Source: Gammaproteobacteria bacterium RIFOXYD12_FULL_61_37
GTDB taxonomy: Bacteria > Pseudomonadota > Gammaproteobacteria > Chromatiales > Chromatiaceae
Reading direction: 5' to 3'
Length of the DNA stretch: 37,283 nt
Assembly (NCBI GenBank): GCA_001801995.1
Contig: MGZB01000032.1
Location: 1 to 37,283 of the forward strand
This document shows positions 21,738 to 29,227 of this stretch, in pieces. Position 1 is the stretch's first letter. Every line of letters begins with the position of its first letter. The notes beneath the pieces are model-generated. The model had not been told where the DNA came from. It was given only the letters and a program-made list of their open reading frames with translations, and made no database searches. Position numbers and translations under genes: made by a program.

Positions 21738-21844
21738 GCGCGCATGCCGGGCGATGGACGAGAGTCTGGAGGCATGGATCGAGTTCCTCCCGTCCCCCCA
21801 GTGCGCCCCCGGTGCCGGAGCGCCATGATTTGGCACAAGTACGG

Positions 21845-22156
21845 CTATTGCTGGCCGTACTGCTTTTTAAGATCCTGCATCTTCTGCCGAAACTCCTGCC
21901 GCCTTGCTTGGCCCGCCTGCATTTCTTCCTTGGTAACGTAGCCGTCGCCGTTGGTGTCCTCTTTTTGGAATCGTTGCGTGGCCATGGCCTGCCGTTCCGC
22001 CAGGGAAACGCGACCGTCGCCATCGGTGTCTGCGTGCTGCATCTGTCCGCCGCCTCGCATGCCGGGACCGCCGCCAGGGCCACCGGGGGGTTGGGCCATG
22101 GCGAGACTGGAAGATGCCAGCAGGGAAAGGCCAAGAACAAGGTGTTTTTTCAACAT
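21845..22156 (-). CDS. Exported EF-hand calcium-binding protein
   Basis: The 103-aa protein starts at ATG 22156 (MLKKHLVLGLSLLASSSLAM, signal peptide cut after AMA). A Gly/Pro-rich segment is followed by two canonical EF-hand loops, DTDGDGRVSLAE and DTNGDGYVTKEE, then a charged helix (RRQEFRQKMQDLKKQ). It is predicted to be periplasmic. An upstream in-frame ATG (22180) would bury the signal peptide. An inverted repeat (AGTACGGC/GCCGTACT, 21838-21861) overlaps its stop. Element copy 9 lies 106 nt upstream. Confidence 0.9.
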   Translation of the reverse strand: MLKKHLVLGLSLLASSSLAMAQPPGGPGGGPGMRGGGQMQHADTDGDGRVSLAERQAMATQRFQKEDTNGDGYVTKEEMQAGQARRQEFRQKMQDLKKQYGQQ

Positions 22157-22257
22157 GTCGATTCTCCAGGTGTTGTACAAATCCCGTTCCTCGTGCTTGG
22201 CACGGTCGAAGCAGAGGAGCGCTGGAGAATGCTATGCCGGAAAGAACGTGCCGGGAT

Positions 22258-22289
22258 CGCCGAATAACGCCAAATGGACGGTGTTTCCG
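22258..22289 (-). promoter_or_regulatory. Dispersed 32-bp element, copy 9
   Basis: CGCC then GAATAAC at 22262-22268, 15 nt, and TTTCCG at 22284-22289. It lies 5 nt after the end of the SLOG gene and 106 nt upstream of the EF-hand gene. Confidence 0.65.
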
Positions 22290-22294
22290 CCGGA

Positions 22295-22618
22295 CTAATC
22301 GGATAGGAATTTGGCAATCCGGTCGAGTGCGTCGGACCTGGCTAGGTTAAAGACCGGGATATTCCAGCGGCTGGCCAGTGCGATGGCCTGCCCAGTACCG
22401 CCGGTTTCTCGTGTCCGCTCCGCCTCGGATTCAGCGCCGTCCTGGGTCCAGCACACGACAAAATCGGAAGGTGTCCGGAGATCCTGCCCGAGCACTTGGT
22501 AGCAGCTTCGGGCCATGAGCCTCTTCACGGAGTCCGGCAGTCGATTGAACGCCGGATGCACAGCGGCGGCCACGCCCATGGCTTCCTGGCTGATCTCGTT
22601 CAGTGATGAACAATTTTC
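22295..22618 (-). pseudogene. DUF4326/SLOG protein, C-terminal part, split by IS605-type element
   Basis: The frame NCSSLNEISQEAMGVAAAVH is followed by PAFNRLPDSVKRLMARSCYQ and SDFVVCWTQDG, with TGGTGQAIALASRWNIPVFN at the end. This is the C-terminal half of the DprA-like SLOG (Rossmann) fold, continuing the protein that breaks off at 24581. The two parts join in frame with a shared GAA codon (GFNGRE/NCSS), giving a 410-aa protein. Confidence 0.88.
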
Positions 22619-22659
22619 CCGCGCATTCCCCTTCCTTGGCGCTGTGCGCCAGGAGGGGG

Positions 22660-23082
22660 TCAAGCGGGCTTGTTGCGCTCTGTGGTGCCCTGGCTCTCGA
22701 CATAGGCACGGACCGTCTCCAGCGAGGCGCCGCCCACGGAGCCGACGTAATACGCCCGGTGCCAGAAGTGGGGTTTCCCGTAAAACCTTGCCAAATGCTC
22801 GGCGAATCGATTCCTGGCCCTGCGTGCGCTGGCGGTCTTGAGATTATTGATCAGGGTCGAGAGGTTCAGCGCGGGGTGGATGTCGATCAGCAAGTGGACG
22901 TGATCCGCCTCGCCGCCGAATTCGAGGAGCTTGCAGCGCCAGTCTTTCAGGATTTTGCCGAAGGCCTCCTCCAGGTAGCCCAGCAGCCCGGGCGTCAGTG
23001 TCTTGCGGCGGTATTTCGTGACGAAGACGACGTGCAGCTTGAGGCTGTAAACGGCATGGGAACTGGATTTATTGGGCGTCAT
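22660..23082 (-). CDS. tnpA: IS200/IS605-family Y1 HUH transposase TnpA
   Basis: 140 aa. LKLHVVFVTKYRRKTLTPGL, the metal-binding HUH pair DHVHLLIDI (H61, H63), ALNLSTLINNLKT, FWHRAYYVGSVGGA and the catalytic tyrosine in VRAYVESQ (Y127) are all in place and at family-typical positions. It would excise and insert single-stranded DNA at hairpin ends. It could also mobilise the IscB, tnpB-only and short elements in trans if their ends are compatible. It is divergent from tnpB, with about 40 bp between starts. Confidence 0.96.
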   Translation of the reverse strand: MTPNKSSSHAVYSLKLHVVFVTKYRRKTLTPGLLGYLEEAFGKILKDWRCKLLEFGGEADHVHLLIDIHPALNLSTLINNLKTASARRARNRFAEHLARFYGKPHFWHRAYYVGSVGGASLETVRAYVESQGTTERNKPA

Positions 23083-23122
23083 GTTTTGTGCGGCCTAATG
23101 GATTTGTGCTAGTATAAGCGGT

Positions 23123-24562
23123 ATGCAGGACGGATTTCGCTTTCGCTGTTATCCCGACAAGGCGCATCAGAAGAAGCTGATGCCTTGGATCGGACATCAG
23201 CGATTCATCTATAACGCCAAGATCTCCGAAGACCGCTATTTCCAGCGTTTCAAGAACCGCTTCCGGGAGGAAATCGAAGAAGAGGTTCCTATTGATCAGC
23301 AGTACAGCCACTTCATCACCGAGCTGACGCCCTGGTTGCGGGACGTTCCTTCCCAGGTGCTGCGCAATGGCGTCGTGCGCTGGATGCAGGCGTATCGACG
23401 CTTCTTCAAGAAGCTAGGCGGGCGGCCCACGTTCCAAAAGGCAAACCGGAAACAATCGGTCTGGCTGACCTCGGAACTCTTCTCGATCTGTCGGCGCAAT
23501 GACCGCTGGTTCATCCGGATTGGCACGAAGAAATTCAAGATCGGGGAGTTCGAGTTCGTTCCCCATCGCGAGTTTTCCAGGCTGCCGGCCTCAGTGGTTT
23601 TGTCCGTCGAAGGCGGTCACTGGTATCTCGGCTTTTCCAACGAGGACGATCAGTACGAACCTACGCGGGACGAGATCGGCGAATACCTGGAGACCTTCAC
23701 CTGCGAGGACCTGCTCGAAAGAACGATCGGCATCGACCGTAATACCCCGGCGGGGAAGCAGGTCGCTGTATCCAGCGGACAGGCCTTCGCCTACGGCGAA
23801 ACTCAGAAAGAGCGGATGGAAAAGAAGGAGCGCCACAACAAGCGCTATCAGAAGCGCCTGTCCCTGCAAACAAAGGGCTCCAACGGCTGGCGCAAGACCC
23901 GCAAGCGTATCGCCAACAACAACCGCTATACCAGGAACATCCGCCGGGACGTGATGCACAAGGCCAGCCGGGAACTGGTGGATAACCCCCGCGTTTACGT
24001 GCTGGCCTTCGAGGACCTGCGCATCCAGAACATGACGAAAAGTCCCGACCCCAAGCAAGGCCCGGAAACCGGGAAGTGGCTGGAAAACGGCGCCGCCGCA
24101 AAGGCGGGCCTGAACAAAGCCATCCTCCATTCGGGGTGGGGACTGTTGTACACATTCACGAGATACAAGGCGCAACGCGCCGGAAAGCTGGTCGTACAAG
24201 TACCGGCCCCCGGCAGCTCGCAGGAGTGCCGCTTATGCGGTTTTACTCACCCGGACAATCGGAAAAGCCAGTCCGATTTCGTCTGTCAGCGCTGCGAGCA
24301 TACGGAGAACGCCGACTTCAATGCTTCCGGGGTCATCAAGACACGGGGCGTCAAAGTCGTGCTCAGTGGTCAATGGCGGGAGAAGCCGCCCCAAAAGACC
24401 CTGCGCCTCAAAAAGCGCCAGGTAGGGCCGGAAGGGTCCGAACCCGGACAGTCAACTGTCCGATCGCCGGTGGAGACCAGGGGTAAGCCGAGGGGGCGGA
24501 AACGTCTCAACGCTCCCGTCGAGGAAACCGGAAACCCCCACTACAACGCCAGCGGCGTTTAG
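23123..24562 (+). CDS. tnpB: TnpB RNA-guided nuclease
   Basis: The 479-aa protein starts MQDGFRFRCYPDKAHQKKLM, the typical TnpB opening. RuvC-I TIGIDRNTPAGK (D205), RuvC-II VLAFEDLRIQNM (E297), zinc ribbon C369/C372 and C388/C391 (CRLCGF ... CQRCEH) and RuvC-III ENADFNASGVI (D398) are intact. It carries a longer-than-usual basic C-terminal tail (about 405-479), whose coding overlaps the likely omega-RNA. The guide would be the right flank starting at 24581 (GCGTCCATTGAAGCCGGG). Confidence 0.95.
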   Translation: MQDGFRFRCYPDKAHQKKLMPWIGHQRFIYNAKISEDRYFQRFKNRFREEIEEEVPIDQQYSHFITELTPWLRDVPSQVLRNGVVRWMQAYRRFFKKLGGRPTFQKANRKQSVWLTSELFSICRRNDRWFIRIGTKKFKIGEFEFVPHREFSRLPASVVLSVEGGHWYLGFSNEDDQYEPTRDEIGEYLETFTCEDLLERTIGIDRNTPAGKQVAVSSGQAFAYGETQKERMEKKERHNKRYQKRLSLQTKGSNGWRKTRKRIANNNRYTRNIRRDVMHKASRELVDNPRVYVLAFEDLRIQNMTKSPDPKQGPETGKWLENGAAAKAGLNKAILHSGWGLLYTFTRYKAQRAGKLVVQVPAPGSSQECRLCGFTHPDNRKSQSDFVCQRCEHTENADFNASGVIKTRGVKVVLSGQWREKPPQKTLRLKKRQVGPEGSEPGQSTVRSPVETRGKPRGRKRLNAPVEETGNPHYNASGV

Positions 24563-24580
24563 TGGTGGGAGACTTCATTC

Positions 24581-25489
24581 GCGTCCATTGAAGCCGGGCT
24601 GCGGCAGGAATATCTCCTTCCGTTTGCAGCCTTCCTCGAAGGCGGTATCGGCGCCATCGGCTCCACCCGAGCGAAGCGTGTAGCCGCGCACTTCCAGTCG
24701 CTCCGCGACTCGCCGCATCTTGGAAAGGATGTGGACTGGCGTCTTGCGCGATCCGATCCCGGCATAGCTCATCAAGAGCGGGAACAGAGGGTGCCGCCAG
24801 GGCGAGGGGAAGCTGCACCTCAATAACGGCGCGCGCCGGAACAGCGGGGCGATGTCCGCGTCCTTGTGTCCGGCGAGCCCGCAACCCACTCGGGTCAAGA
24901 AGAAGCGCAGATCCAGGTGCTGGTGGGCGAACTCAGCAAACGCGGACACATGGCTTTCGATCTCGTCCAGCGGCAGCGTGGCGATCTTCTCGTTCTTGGT
25001 CGGAACGGCGAAACAGTGTCTTGGCGCGACGCCCTGGTATCCCCGCTCCTGCCCGGGAATGGCGCCAAAGTGCTCCTTTGCCTCGAAGGCGGCCCCGGCG
25101 CCATGGCGCCCGGACAGATTCGAGCCGAAAACAAAAACCGCACCGTCGCGTGGCGTTGTGCCGTCATCATGGAAAGCGGGGCGCGGGCGGATGCCGCCTT
25201 GTGCCTCGATCTCCTGCCAGACGGCGGCAATCTGCTCAGCGTGGCAAGGACGTGGCGCGCAGGAGCAAACGAGCTTCGAGTCCGCGTGCAGTCCTGCCAT
25301 TGCGGTCAGGATCACGGGGTCGCGGTCGGCTACCTGTCTGCGCAGCCAGTCGCCATAGGCGGCGATTACCTCCTCTCGGGTACCGTTCTCGCCGATAGCG
25401 AAGGGATTGCCGAGAGGAGTGCCGCGCCCGACGTAGAGGGAGCCGTCGGGCCAGGGGCCGTTGATGTTGTTGCGGTTCAGGATTTCCAT
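24581..25489 (-). pseudogene. DUF4326 + phage-type middle domain + SLOG protein, N-terminal part
   Basis: ATG 25489 is preceded by GAGGGAC. Residues 1-95: DUF4326 (LYVGRGTPLGNPFAIG, VCSCAPRPCHAEQIA). Residues 100-210: an A1S_2505-type phage domain (VFVFGSNLSGRHGAGAAFEA, RVGCGLAGHKDADIAPLF). From MSYAGIGSRKTPVHILSKMR: the start of a DprA-like SLOG fold (LRSGGADGADTAFEEGC, EIFLPQPGFNGR). An internal ATG at 24772 begins the SLOG part exactly where an independent gene usually would, so two genes may have fused. The reading breaks at the IS605-type element and resumes at 22618. Confidence 0.85.
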
Positions 25490-25539
25490 GTCCCTCATGG
25501 TACCAGGGCGCATGGATATGCAAGCGGAACCGTGGCACG

Positions 25540-25570
25540 AAAAAACCGGTCGCCTCGCGACGCCCGGTCG
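25540..25570 (-). terminator. Probable terminator upstream of the DUF4326/SLOG gene
   Basis: On the minus strand GGGCGTCGC-GAG-GCGACCGG forms a GC hairpin followed by six T (25545-25540). It would end the transcript of the small ORF at 25580-25681. Confidence 0.6.
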
Positions 25571-25579
25571 TGCTGGCGG

Positions 25580-25681
25580 TTAGCCTCTGCTGGCTCTGGC
25601 GATGACGCGAATGTAGTCCGGCAACACCCGGTAGCCTTTTCCGCTGCAAGGACTGGCACCGGTCCATCCCTCGCCCGTCAT
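25580..25681 (-). CDS. Possible very small protein (33 aa)
   Basis: MTGEGWTGASPCSGKGYRVL then PDYIRVIARASRG. GAGGGG precedes the ATG at a good distance, and a terminator follows 10 nt after the stop. The GYRVLPDYIRVIARA segment looks protein-like. No family is recognised and it is too short for certainty. Confidence 0.4.
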   Translation of the reverse strand: MTGEGWTGASPCSGKGYRVLPDYIRVIARASRG

Positions 25682-25825
25682 GGGAATTCCCCTCAGCGAC
25701 CCGCTGAGAGATGGCGTAACTCTAGCCGATCCGGCCTTTTGATGGCTGCGATACGGCGCGCGCCGACCCCTCGTAGGCCAGCTTTAACCACGGGGAAGTT
25801 CGGTCTTTTGGAACGCTCGAAGGAA

Positions 25826-25853
25826 TGGACAAGTTAATTTGGGAGCGTACAAT
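25826..25853 (+). promoter_or_regulatory. Sigma-70-type promoter
   Basis: TGGACA (25826-25831), a 16-nt spacer and TACAAT (25848-25853) match the -35 and -10 consensus at five of six positions each. It faces the gene at 26111, giving a leader of about 250 nt. Confidence 0.55.
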
Positions 25854-26126
25854 GCGTTCCCTGCTAAGATATCAAACGATATCCATATACTTTGGAGCGA
25901 CCTGTTTCGCTTGTTCGTGCAGTACTGCACGTATGAGGATTTCAGGCCGCTTGAGTTGTTTGTCCAAGGAAACCTGAACGAGCGTTTCTTAGTGACCGAA
26001 TTAAACAGCTTCAACATGCATAATCAGCGCCAGTCGATTATCTGCTCAGTGTGCCGCCAGCAAAAGGCTCTGGCGGCGGCAGATTATCGTTTTGGACTGG
26101 GAGAGTTCCCATGGATCACCTTGTAG
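25839..26126 (+). CDS. Doubtful ORF in the AT-rich leader
   Basis: An open frame of 95 codons with TTG as the first start. It contains DLFRLFVQYCTYEDFRPLEL and a CxxC (IICSVCRQQKALAAADYRFG) and overlaps the start of the next gene by 16 nt. The promoter at 25826-25853 would start transcription inside it, so translation would need a later start, for example an ATG near 26016. It may be a broken gene or leader sequence. Confidence 0.25.
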   Translation: MGAYNAFPAKISNDIHILWSDLFRLFVQYCTYEDFRPLELFVQGNLNERFLVTELNSFNMHNQRQSIICSVCRQQKALAAADYRFGLGEFPWITL

Positions 26127-26659
26127 AATACGAAAGGCTAATCGAGCGTCTTGCCGCAGAGCGGACCAAGCAACGAGTCCCAAATGGTCTGCCGGAGCAT
26201 GCGGCTGTCTTATTGAAAACAATGTTCACCTACGCGAATTCCGAGATACGAGTCTACTCGGGCGATCTAAGCGAAATTGTTTTTGGTAATCCGCCGTTGC
26301 TAGAAGCTGTTTCCAGCTTCATAAGCCGCGCCAATAGTAAGCTGCGGATTCTGTTACAGAACGCAAAGGATGATGCTTGGTTAGACTCTCACCCTTTAAC
26401 CGTCCGGATGCGTAAACTCGCCCAATCTGGCGTTATTCACGGCTCCTTTGATATACGGAATGCTTCTGGTTCTTATGCTGATGCTGATGCGCATCACTTC
26501 ACTGTTATGGATCAGGATGGATACAGATTTGAATTGGAACATGAGCACACGAAGGCCATCGCTAATTTCAACGAACCCAAGGTCGCCCGTAATCTGATCA
26601 AAGCATTTGACGAGGCCTTTGAGATTGCCGGCGAAGGCAAAAGACTGTATTCGTTTTAA
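26111..26659 (+). CDS. Unknown protein, distantly PLD-like, on AT-rich DNA
   Basis: 182 aa from ATG 26111 with GGGAGAG just upstream. A helical N-terminus (VEYERLIERLAAERTKQRVP) is followed by a strand-rich part: TYANSEIRVYSGDLSEIVFG, PPLLEAVSSFISRANSKLRI, DADAHHFTVMDQDGYRFELE and HEHTKAIANFNEPKVARNLI. The order resembles a half phospholipase-D-like fold (ageing strand-helix units with late His residues), but a proper HxK(x4)D motif is not seen. Base composition and codon use are more AT-rich than its neighbours, which suggests recent acquisition. It is isolated between IS-derived sequences; function unknown. Confidence 0.7.
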   Translation: MDHLVEYERLIERLAAERTKQRVPNGLPEHAAVLLKTMFTYANSEIRVYSGDLSEIVFGNPPLLEAVSSFISRANSKLRILLQNAKDDAWLDSHPLTVRMRKLAQSGVIHGSFDIRNASGSYADADAHHFTVMDQDGYRFELEHEHTKAIANFNEPKVARNLIKAFDEAFEIAGEGKRLYSF

Positions 26660-26779
26660 GTTCTGAGGGACTTGCTCATGGAGATGGGCCATCTTGATTC
26701 GCTTGTTCAGTTGGCCGCTGGATTTAACATGGCATTCGGATCATTGCAGAGTGTCCGTGATGTGTTCAGTAAGCTTTTT

Positions 26780-27012
26780 CCGGGGAGCCTTTGATCTCGT
26801 GAATTCGCGACAGGACATCCGAGTCGACTCTCGCGGACGCGATCTTCGGCTACTCGTGAGGCCCCGGCTGCCCTGCGTCCACTGCGTTCCCACAAATGGC
26901 GCTACGGCGTATCGGGATGCGCTTTGCATAGCGCCTGGCGGCGGCCACGCTCGCGCCCCGCGCCTACCGGGGGCTATCCGCCTCGCGCTTCGCACTTCCT
27001 TGGCGGACAGCG
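26780..27012. repeat. 233-bp direct repeat, copy A1
   Basis: It starts CCGGGGAGCCTTTGATCTCG and ends TTGGCGGACAGCG. It matches 29270-29502 without gaps and with only a handful of substitutions. It contains GC-rich self-complementary segments (GCATAGCGCCTGGCGGCGGC, CGCGCTTCGCACTTCC). It is not obviously coding; ORFs on either strand look like frame shadows. In this copy no flanking IS hairpins are seen. Confidence 0.85.
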
Positions 27013-27225
27013 TACGCCAGCGTTTTAACGGAAATAAACAATGCGAACCTGCAACCGACAAATCCAAGGGATGAATCCAGCGCAAGTGGTGCTGGCGGGC
27101 GCTAGGGCCATAACCTGAGCAGAATTACACTCGAACGCCGAGGGCAAGCACGGATAAGTCGATCGATGACGCGCCCAGCGATCGACCAATTTCGGTCAGC
27201 GATTTGTATTGATCACCAGCACCTC

Positions 27226-27327
27226 TGCGGCTGCATCTTTCAGCGGTGCCTTTAACGTGCCCTTGCGGGCATTGCATGGTCCGCAAGCCAGAGCCAGATT
27301 CGAGACCCTATCAGTCCCGCCTGACGC
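27226..27327 (-). pseudogene. IscB remnant (HNH part only)
   Basis: The minus-strand frame reads ASGGTDRVSNLALACGPCNA, then RKGTLKAPLKDAAA. This aligns directly with the HNH and post-HNH parts of the intact IscB (ARGGTDRVSNLTLACRPCNE, then TPLKDAAA), with about 28 residues deleted between RKG and PLKD. PLMP and RuvC parts are missing. It is a relic of a second IscB insertion next to repeat A1. The stretch 27013-27225 between them shows nothing else. Confidence 0.75.
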
Positions 27328-27370
27328 CTTTGGACACGGAGTCTTTTGGCCATGGGCGTTTTCGACATGA

Positions 27371-27898
27371 TCAGGACCTCCGTTCCCTCCGGTACTCCCA
27401 GGGCGGAATCGAGCCGGGATCGGCCCACAGCCCTTTCCTTGCCGCCTTGGCCTCATCCTCGATCCGCCTCAGATCCGGGTCCGTCGCGTACTGGGTATAG
27501 ACCCATGCGAGTCCCGAGCGGATCATTTCCTTGTTCGCGTCCAGGCCATTGACCCATACGGTCCCTACCGTTCTGCCGTAACGGTCGGTGTCCCTTACCT
27601 CGACCTTGACCTGCTTCGAAAAGACCAGCGCGGAAAGCCGCGCCTTTGCTGCGGCACCGAACGCCTGGCTCTTTTCCGGCGCGTCGATCTGGGCGAGCCT
27701 GACTTTGTGCTGGGTGTTGTTCTGATCCAGCACGGTGAGGGTGTCGCCGTCAGCAATGCCGACAACTCGACCCTCAATCGTGTCCGGAATATCGATTCTC
27801 ATCATGCCCGCATCCACCCATCTCGCCGTCGATGCCAGGATTACGCCTGTAACGAACAGTACCCAGGTAAACGGAACTCTTTGTGCTCTCTGTCTCAC
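27371..27898 (-). CDS. Secreted/anchored thermonuclease (SNase-like)
   Basis: 175 aa from GTG 27898 (GAGGG upstream); a TTG at 27913 is the alternative start. The hydrophobic N-terminus (VPFTWVLFVTGVILA) acts as signal or anchor. The SNase fold follows: IEGRVVGIADGDTLTVLDQN, KVRLAQIDAPEKSQAFG (Arg, Asp and Glu of the active site) and VEVRDTDRYGRTVGTVWV (second catalytic Arg), ending GLWADPGSIPPWEYRR. Such nucleases are common on conjugative plasmids. Element copy 11 lies 112 nt upstream. Confidence 0.92.
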   Translation of the reverse strand: MRQRAQRVPFTWVLFVTGVILASTARWVDAGMMRIDIPDTIEGRVVGIADGDTLTVLDQNNTQHKVRLAQIDAPEKSQAFGAAAKARLSALVFSKQVKVEVRDTDRYGRTVGTVWVNGLDANKEMIRSGLAWVYTQYATDPDLRRIEDEAKAARKGLWADPGSIPPWEYRRERRS

Positions 27899-28005
27899 GA
27901 AATTAGCCCTCAATTGAAAGCCCCGTCATGCGGGGGACAATTCCAGGCTACCGGGATTTTCAGAAATGCAAGGGGGGCTATTAGGCGCTATGCGACAAAT
28001 ATTGG

Positions 28006-28037
28006 CGGCGAATAAAGCGAATTGGCGGTCTTTTGCG
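28006..28037 (-). promoter_or_regulatory. Dispersed 32-bp element, copy 11
   Basis: GAATAAA at 28010-28016 (one mismatch), exactly 15 nt, then TTTGCG at 28032-28037. It lies 112 nt upstream of the thermonuclease start. It was found by spacing first, which supports the two-box model. Confidence 0.6.
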
Positions 28038-28171
28038 GCGAGTGTTTTCGGCAAAGCTGCGTTGCGACGCATGGAGAAAAGATGGAGAAAAGCCGTCCGG
28101 CAACCGGGCACTGTCTCAGTGCCAGATCTGCTCTTTCGCGAATCCCGTGTTTGGCAAAAGCCGCACTCCGG

Positions 28172-28396
28172 TCAGGCCAGTTCTTCGCGCAGCCGCTCGA
28201 TAGCAATTCGTTCTTGTAAGGTGCGTTCCCCGAAATAGCGGCGGGGATTACCGCACATCCAGCAGCTACAGGAGCAGGGCGCGTCTATGGACTGGCCGAG
28301 AGCTTTTGGCTCCTGGCGGAGATCTCTTCCCCAGTGGAAGCGGCGATTGGCCTTCAGGCGGGCGCGGTGATGGCGGCGAAGAGAGCGGCTTATCAT
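28172..28396 (-). CDS. Small Cys-rich protein common near mobile genes
   Basis: 74 aa. Basic N-terminus (MISRSLRRHHRARLKANRRF), then HWGRDLRQEPKALGQSIDAP and CSCSCWMCGNPRRYFGERTL. A small uncharacterised family with the core CSCWMCGNPR-x-Y-x-GE is widespread in bacterial accessory DNA and probably binds zinc. ATG 28396 overlaps the previous stop (ATGA), so it is co-translated with the phage-like gene upstream. Confidence 0.8.
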   Translation of the reverse strand: MISRSLRRHHRARLKANRRFHWGRDLRQEPKALGQSIDAPCSCSCWMCGNPRRYFGERTLQERIAIERLREELA

Positions 28397-29052
28397 TTTT
28401 TTAGTTCCAAGAGCTGATCCAAAAAACCAATCAGCAGAGCCCAGTTTTCGTCGTAGCCGGAATCCACTGCGCAGCGCGCCAGGGTCTCGGCGGTTTTGCG
28501 CGCCACATCGGATCTGCCGTTGCCTTTTCTGAGATCTTCCAGCGCACTGCGTGCGAGACGGACGCCGTCAGACATTGAAGCCGCAAGAACCTGGTATCTT
28601 TCCTGTGGCAACGCCTGGTCCGCCGTGCGCGTCCTTTCTGCCCACCACCGGTCGGCTTGCTGCCGCCTGCCTGCATCAGGTTCCGAAACAATCTCGCCCG
28701 AAAGTTTTATTTTGCGCGCGAATGCAATCGCCTGTTCCGTGCCGCTGATCGCCACGGGGTTGCTGGGGAATTGGATCTTGAAGTTTGTTTCGGTGGTTTT
28801 GCCGAGCATTTCCGGTCTGGATTTCCGTTCATCGTCCGTTGCAGCGAGCGATTCCATTCGCTTCTCCATCCGCGACAATTGAGCGCGGATCTCTGCGAAT
28901 GCCGCAGCACTATCACAGTGGCATGGGCGCGTGTCGGCTCGTGCAGCCATGTTCGCGCCTGGTTTTTGTTCTTCCGCTTCAGTGAATCTTTTGAGCAGAC
29001 CTCTCATCGTCACCGGATCGTTAAGCAGCGTTGGACTGGGGGACGGGGACAC
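28393..29052 (-). CDS. Phage-like protein with KilA-type linker motif
   Basis: 219 aa from GTG 29052, chosen because AGGAGAACG lies before it (in-frame TTG 29097 has none). Near the N-terminus PTLLNDPVTMRGLLKRFTEA matches the QILNDPVAMRGLLLTYTEKV linker of the KilA-N protein at 5945, without the KilA-N domain. A helical segment EIRAQLSRMEKRMESLAATD could be a coiled coil. The C-terminal half (DGVRLARSALEDLRKGN ... LIGFLDQLLELKK) is helical. Probably a relative or fragment of an antirepressor. Element copy 10 lies 76 nt upstream. Confidence 0.7.
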   Translation of the reverse strand: MSPSPSPTLLNDPVTMRGLLKRFTEAEEQKPGANMAARADTRPCHCDSAAAFAEIRAQLSRMEKRMESLAATDDERKSRPEMLGKTTETNFKIQFPSNPVAISGTEQAIAFARKIKLSGEIVSEPDAGRRQQADRWWAERTRTADQALPQERYQVLAASMSDGVRLARSALEDLRKGNGRSDVARKTAETLARCAVDSGYDENWALLIGFLDQLLELKK

Positions 29053-29123
29053 GGACGTTCTCCTGTTTGAAATCGCGATGAACCGCGCTACAAGCAAGTT
29101 ACCGCTTTACTGAATGGAAAAGC

Positions 29124-29155
29124 GGCGGAATAACCCCGTTAAAACGCGATATTCC
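29124..29155 (-). promoter_or_regulatory. Dispersed 32-bp element, copy 10
   Basis: GAATAAC at 29128-29134, 15 nt, then TATTCC at 29150-29155. The outer parts GCGGCGGAATA and TATTCCGCCGC form a perfect inverted repeat, so this copy is palindromic at its ends. It lies 76 nt from the start at 29052. Confidence 0.65.
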
Positions 29156-29227
29156 GCCGCATAGACACATTAACCCCCGCTCGCGCGGGGAAGCCCGTTT
29201 CTGTGTCCTATTTTCACCGAAGTCTCC

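Larger units (their letters stand above)
22619..24580 (+). mobile_element. IS605-type element with divergent tnpA and tnpB
   Basis: It contains an IS200-type Y1 transposase (minus) and TnpB (plus), the IS605 arrangement. A hairpin GGCGC-ACA-GCGCC lies near the left end (22639-22651). Limits come from in-frame restoration of the SLOG gene and are ambiguous by 3 bases (TTC at both junctions). No target duplication, as expected. It is the only complete, autonomous-looking member of this superfamily in the window. Confidence 0.88.

Noticed and set aside
26707-27085. 114-codon minus-strand ORF across repeat A1
   Set aside because: It has arginine-rich shadow composition, and the copy in repeat A2 is not open over the same length; better treated as non-coding repeat.
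998-29155. CRISPR array
   Set aside because: The repeated 32-bp units are scattered singly or in pairs kilobases apart with no regular spacers and no cas genes; the IscB and TnpB proteins belong to IS200/605-type elements.
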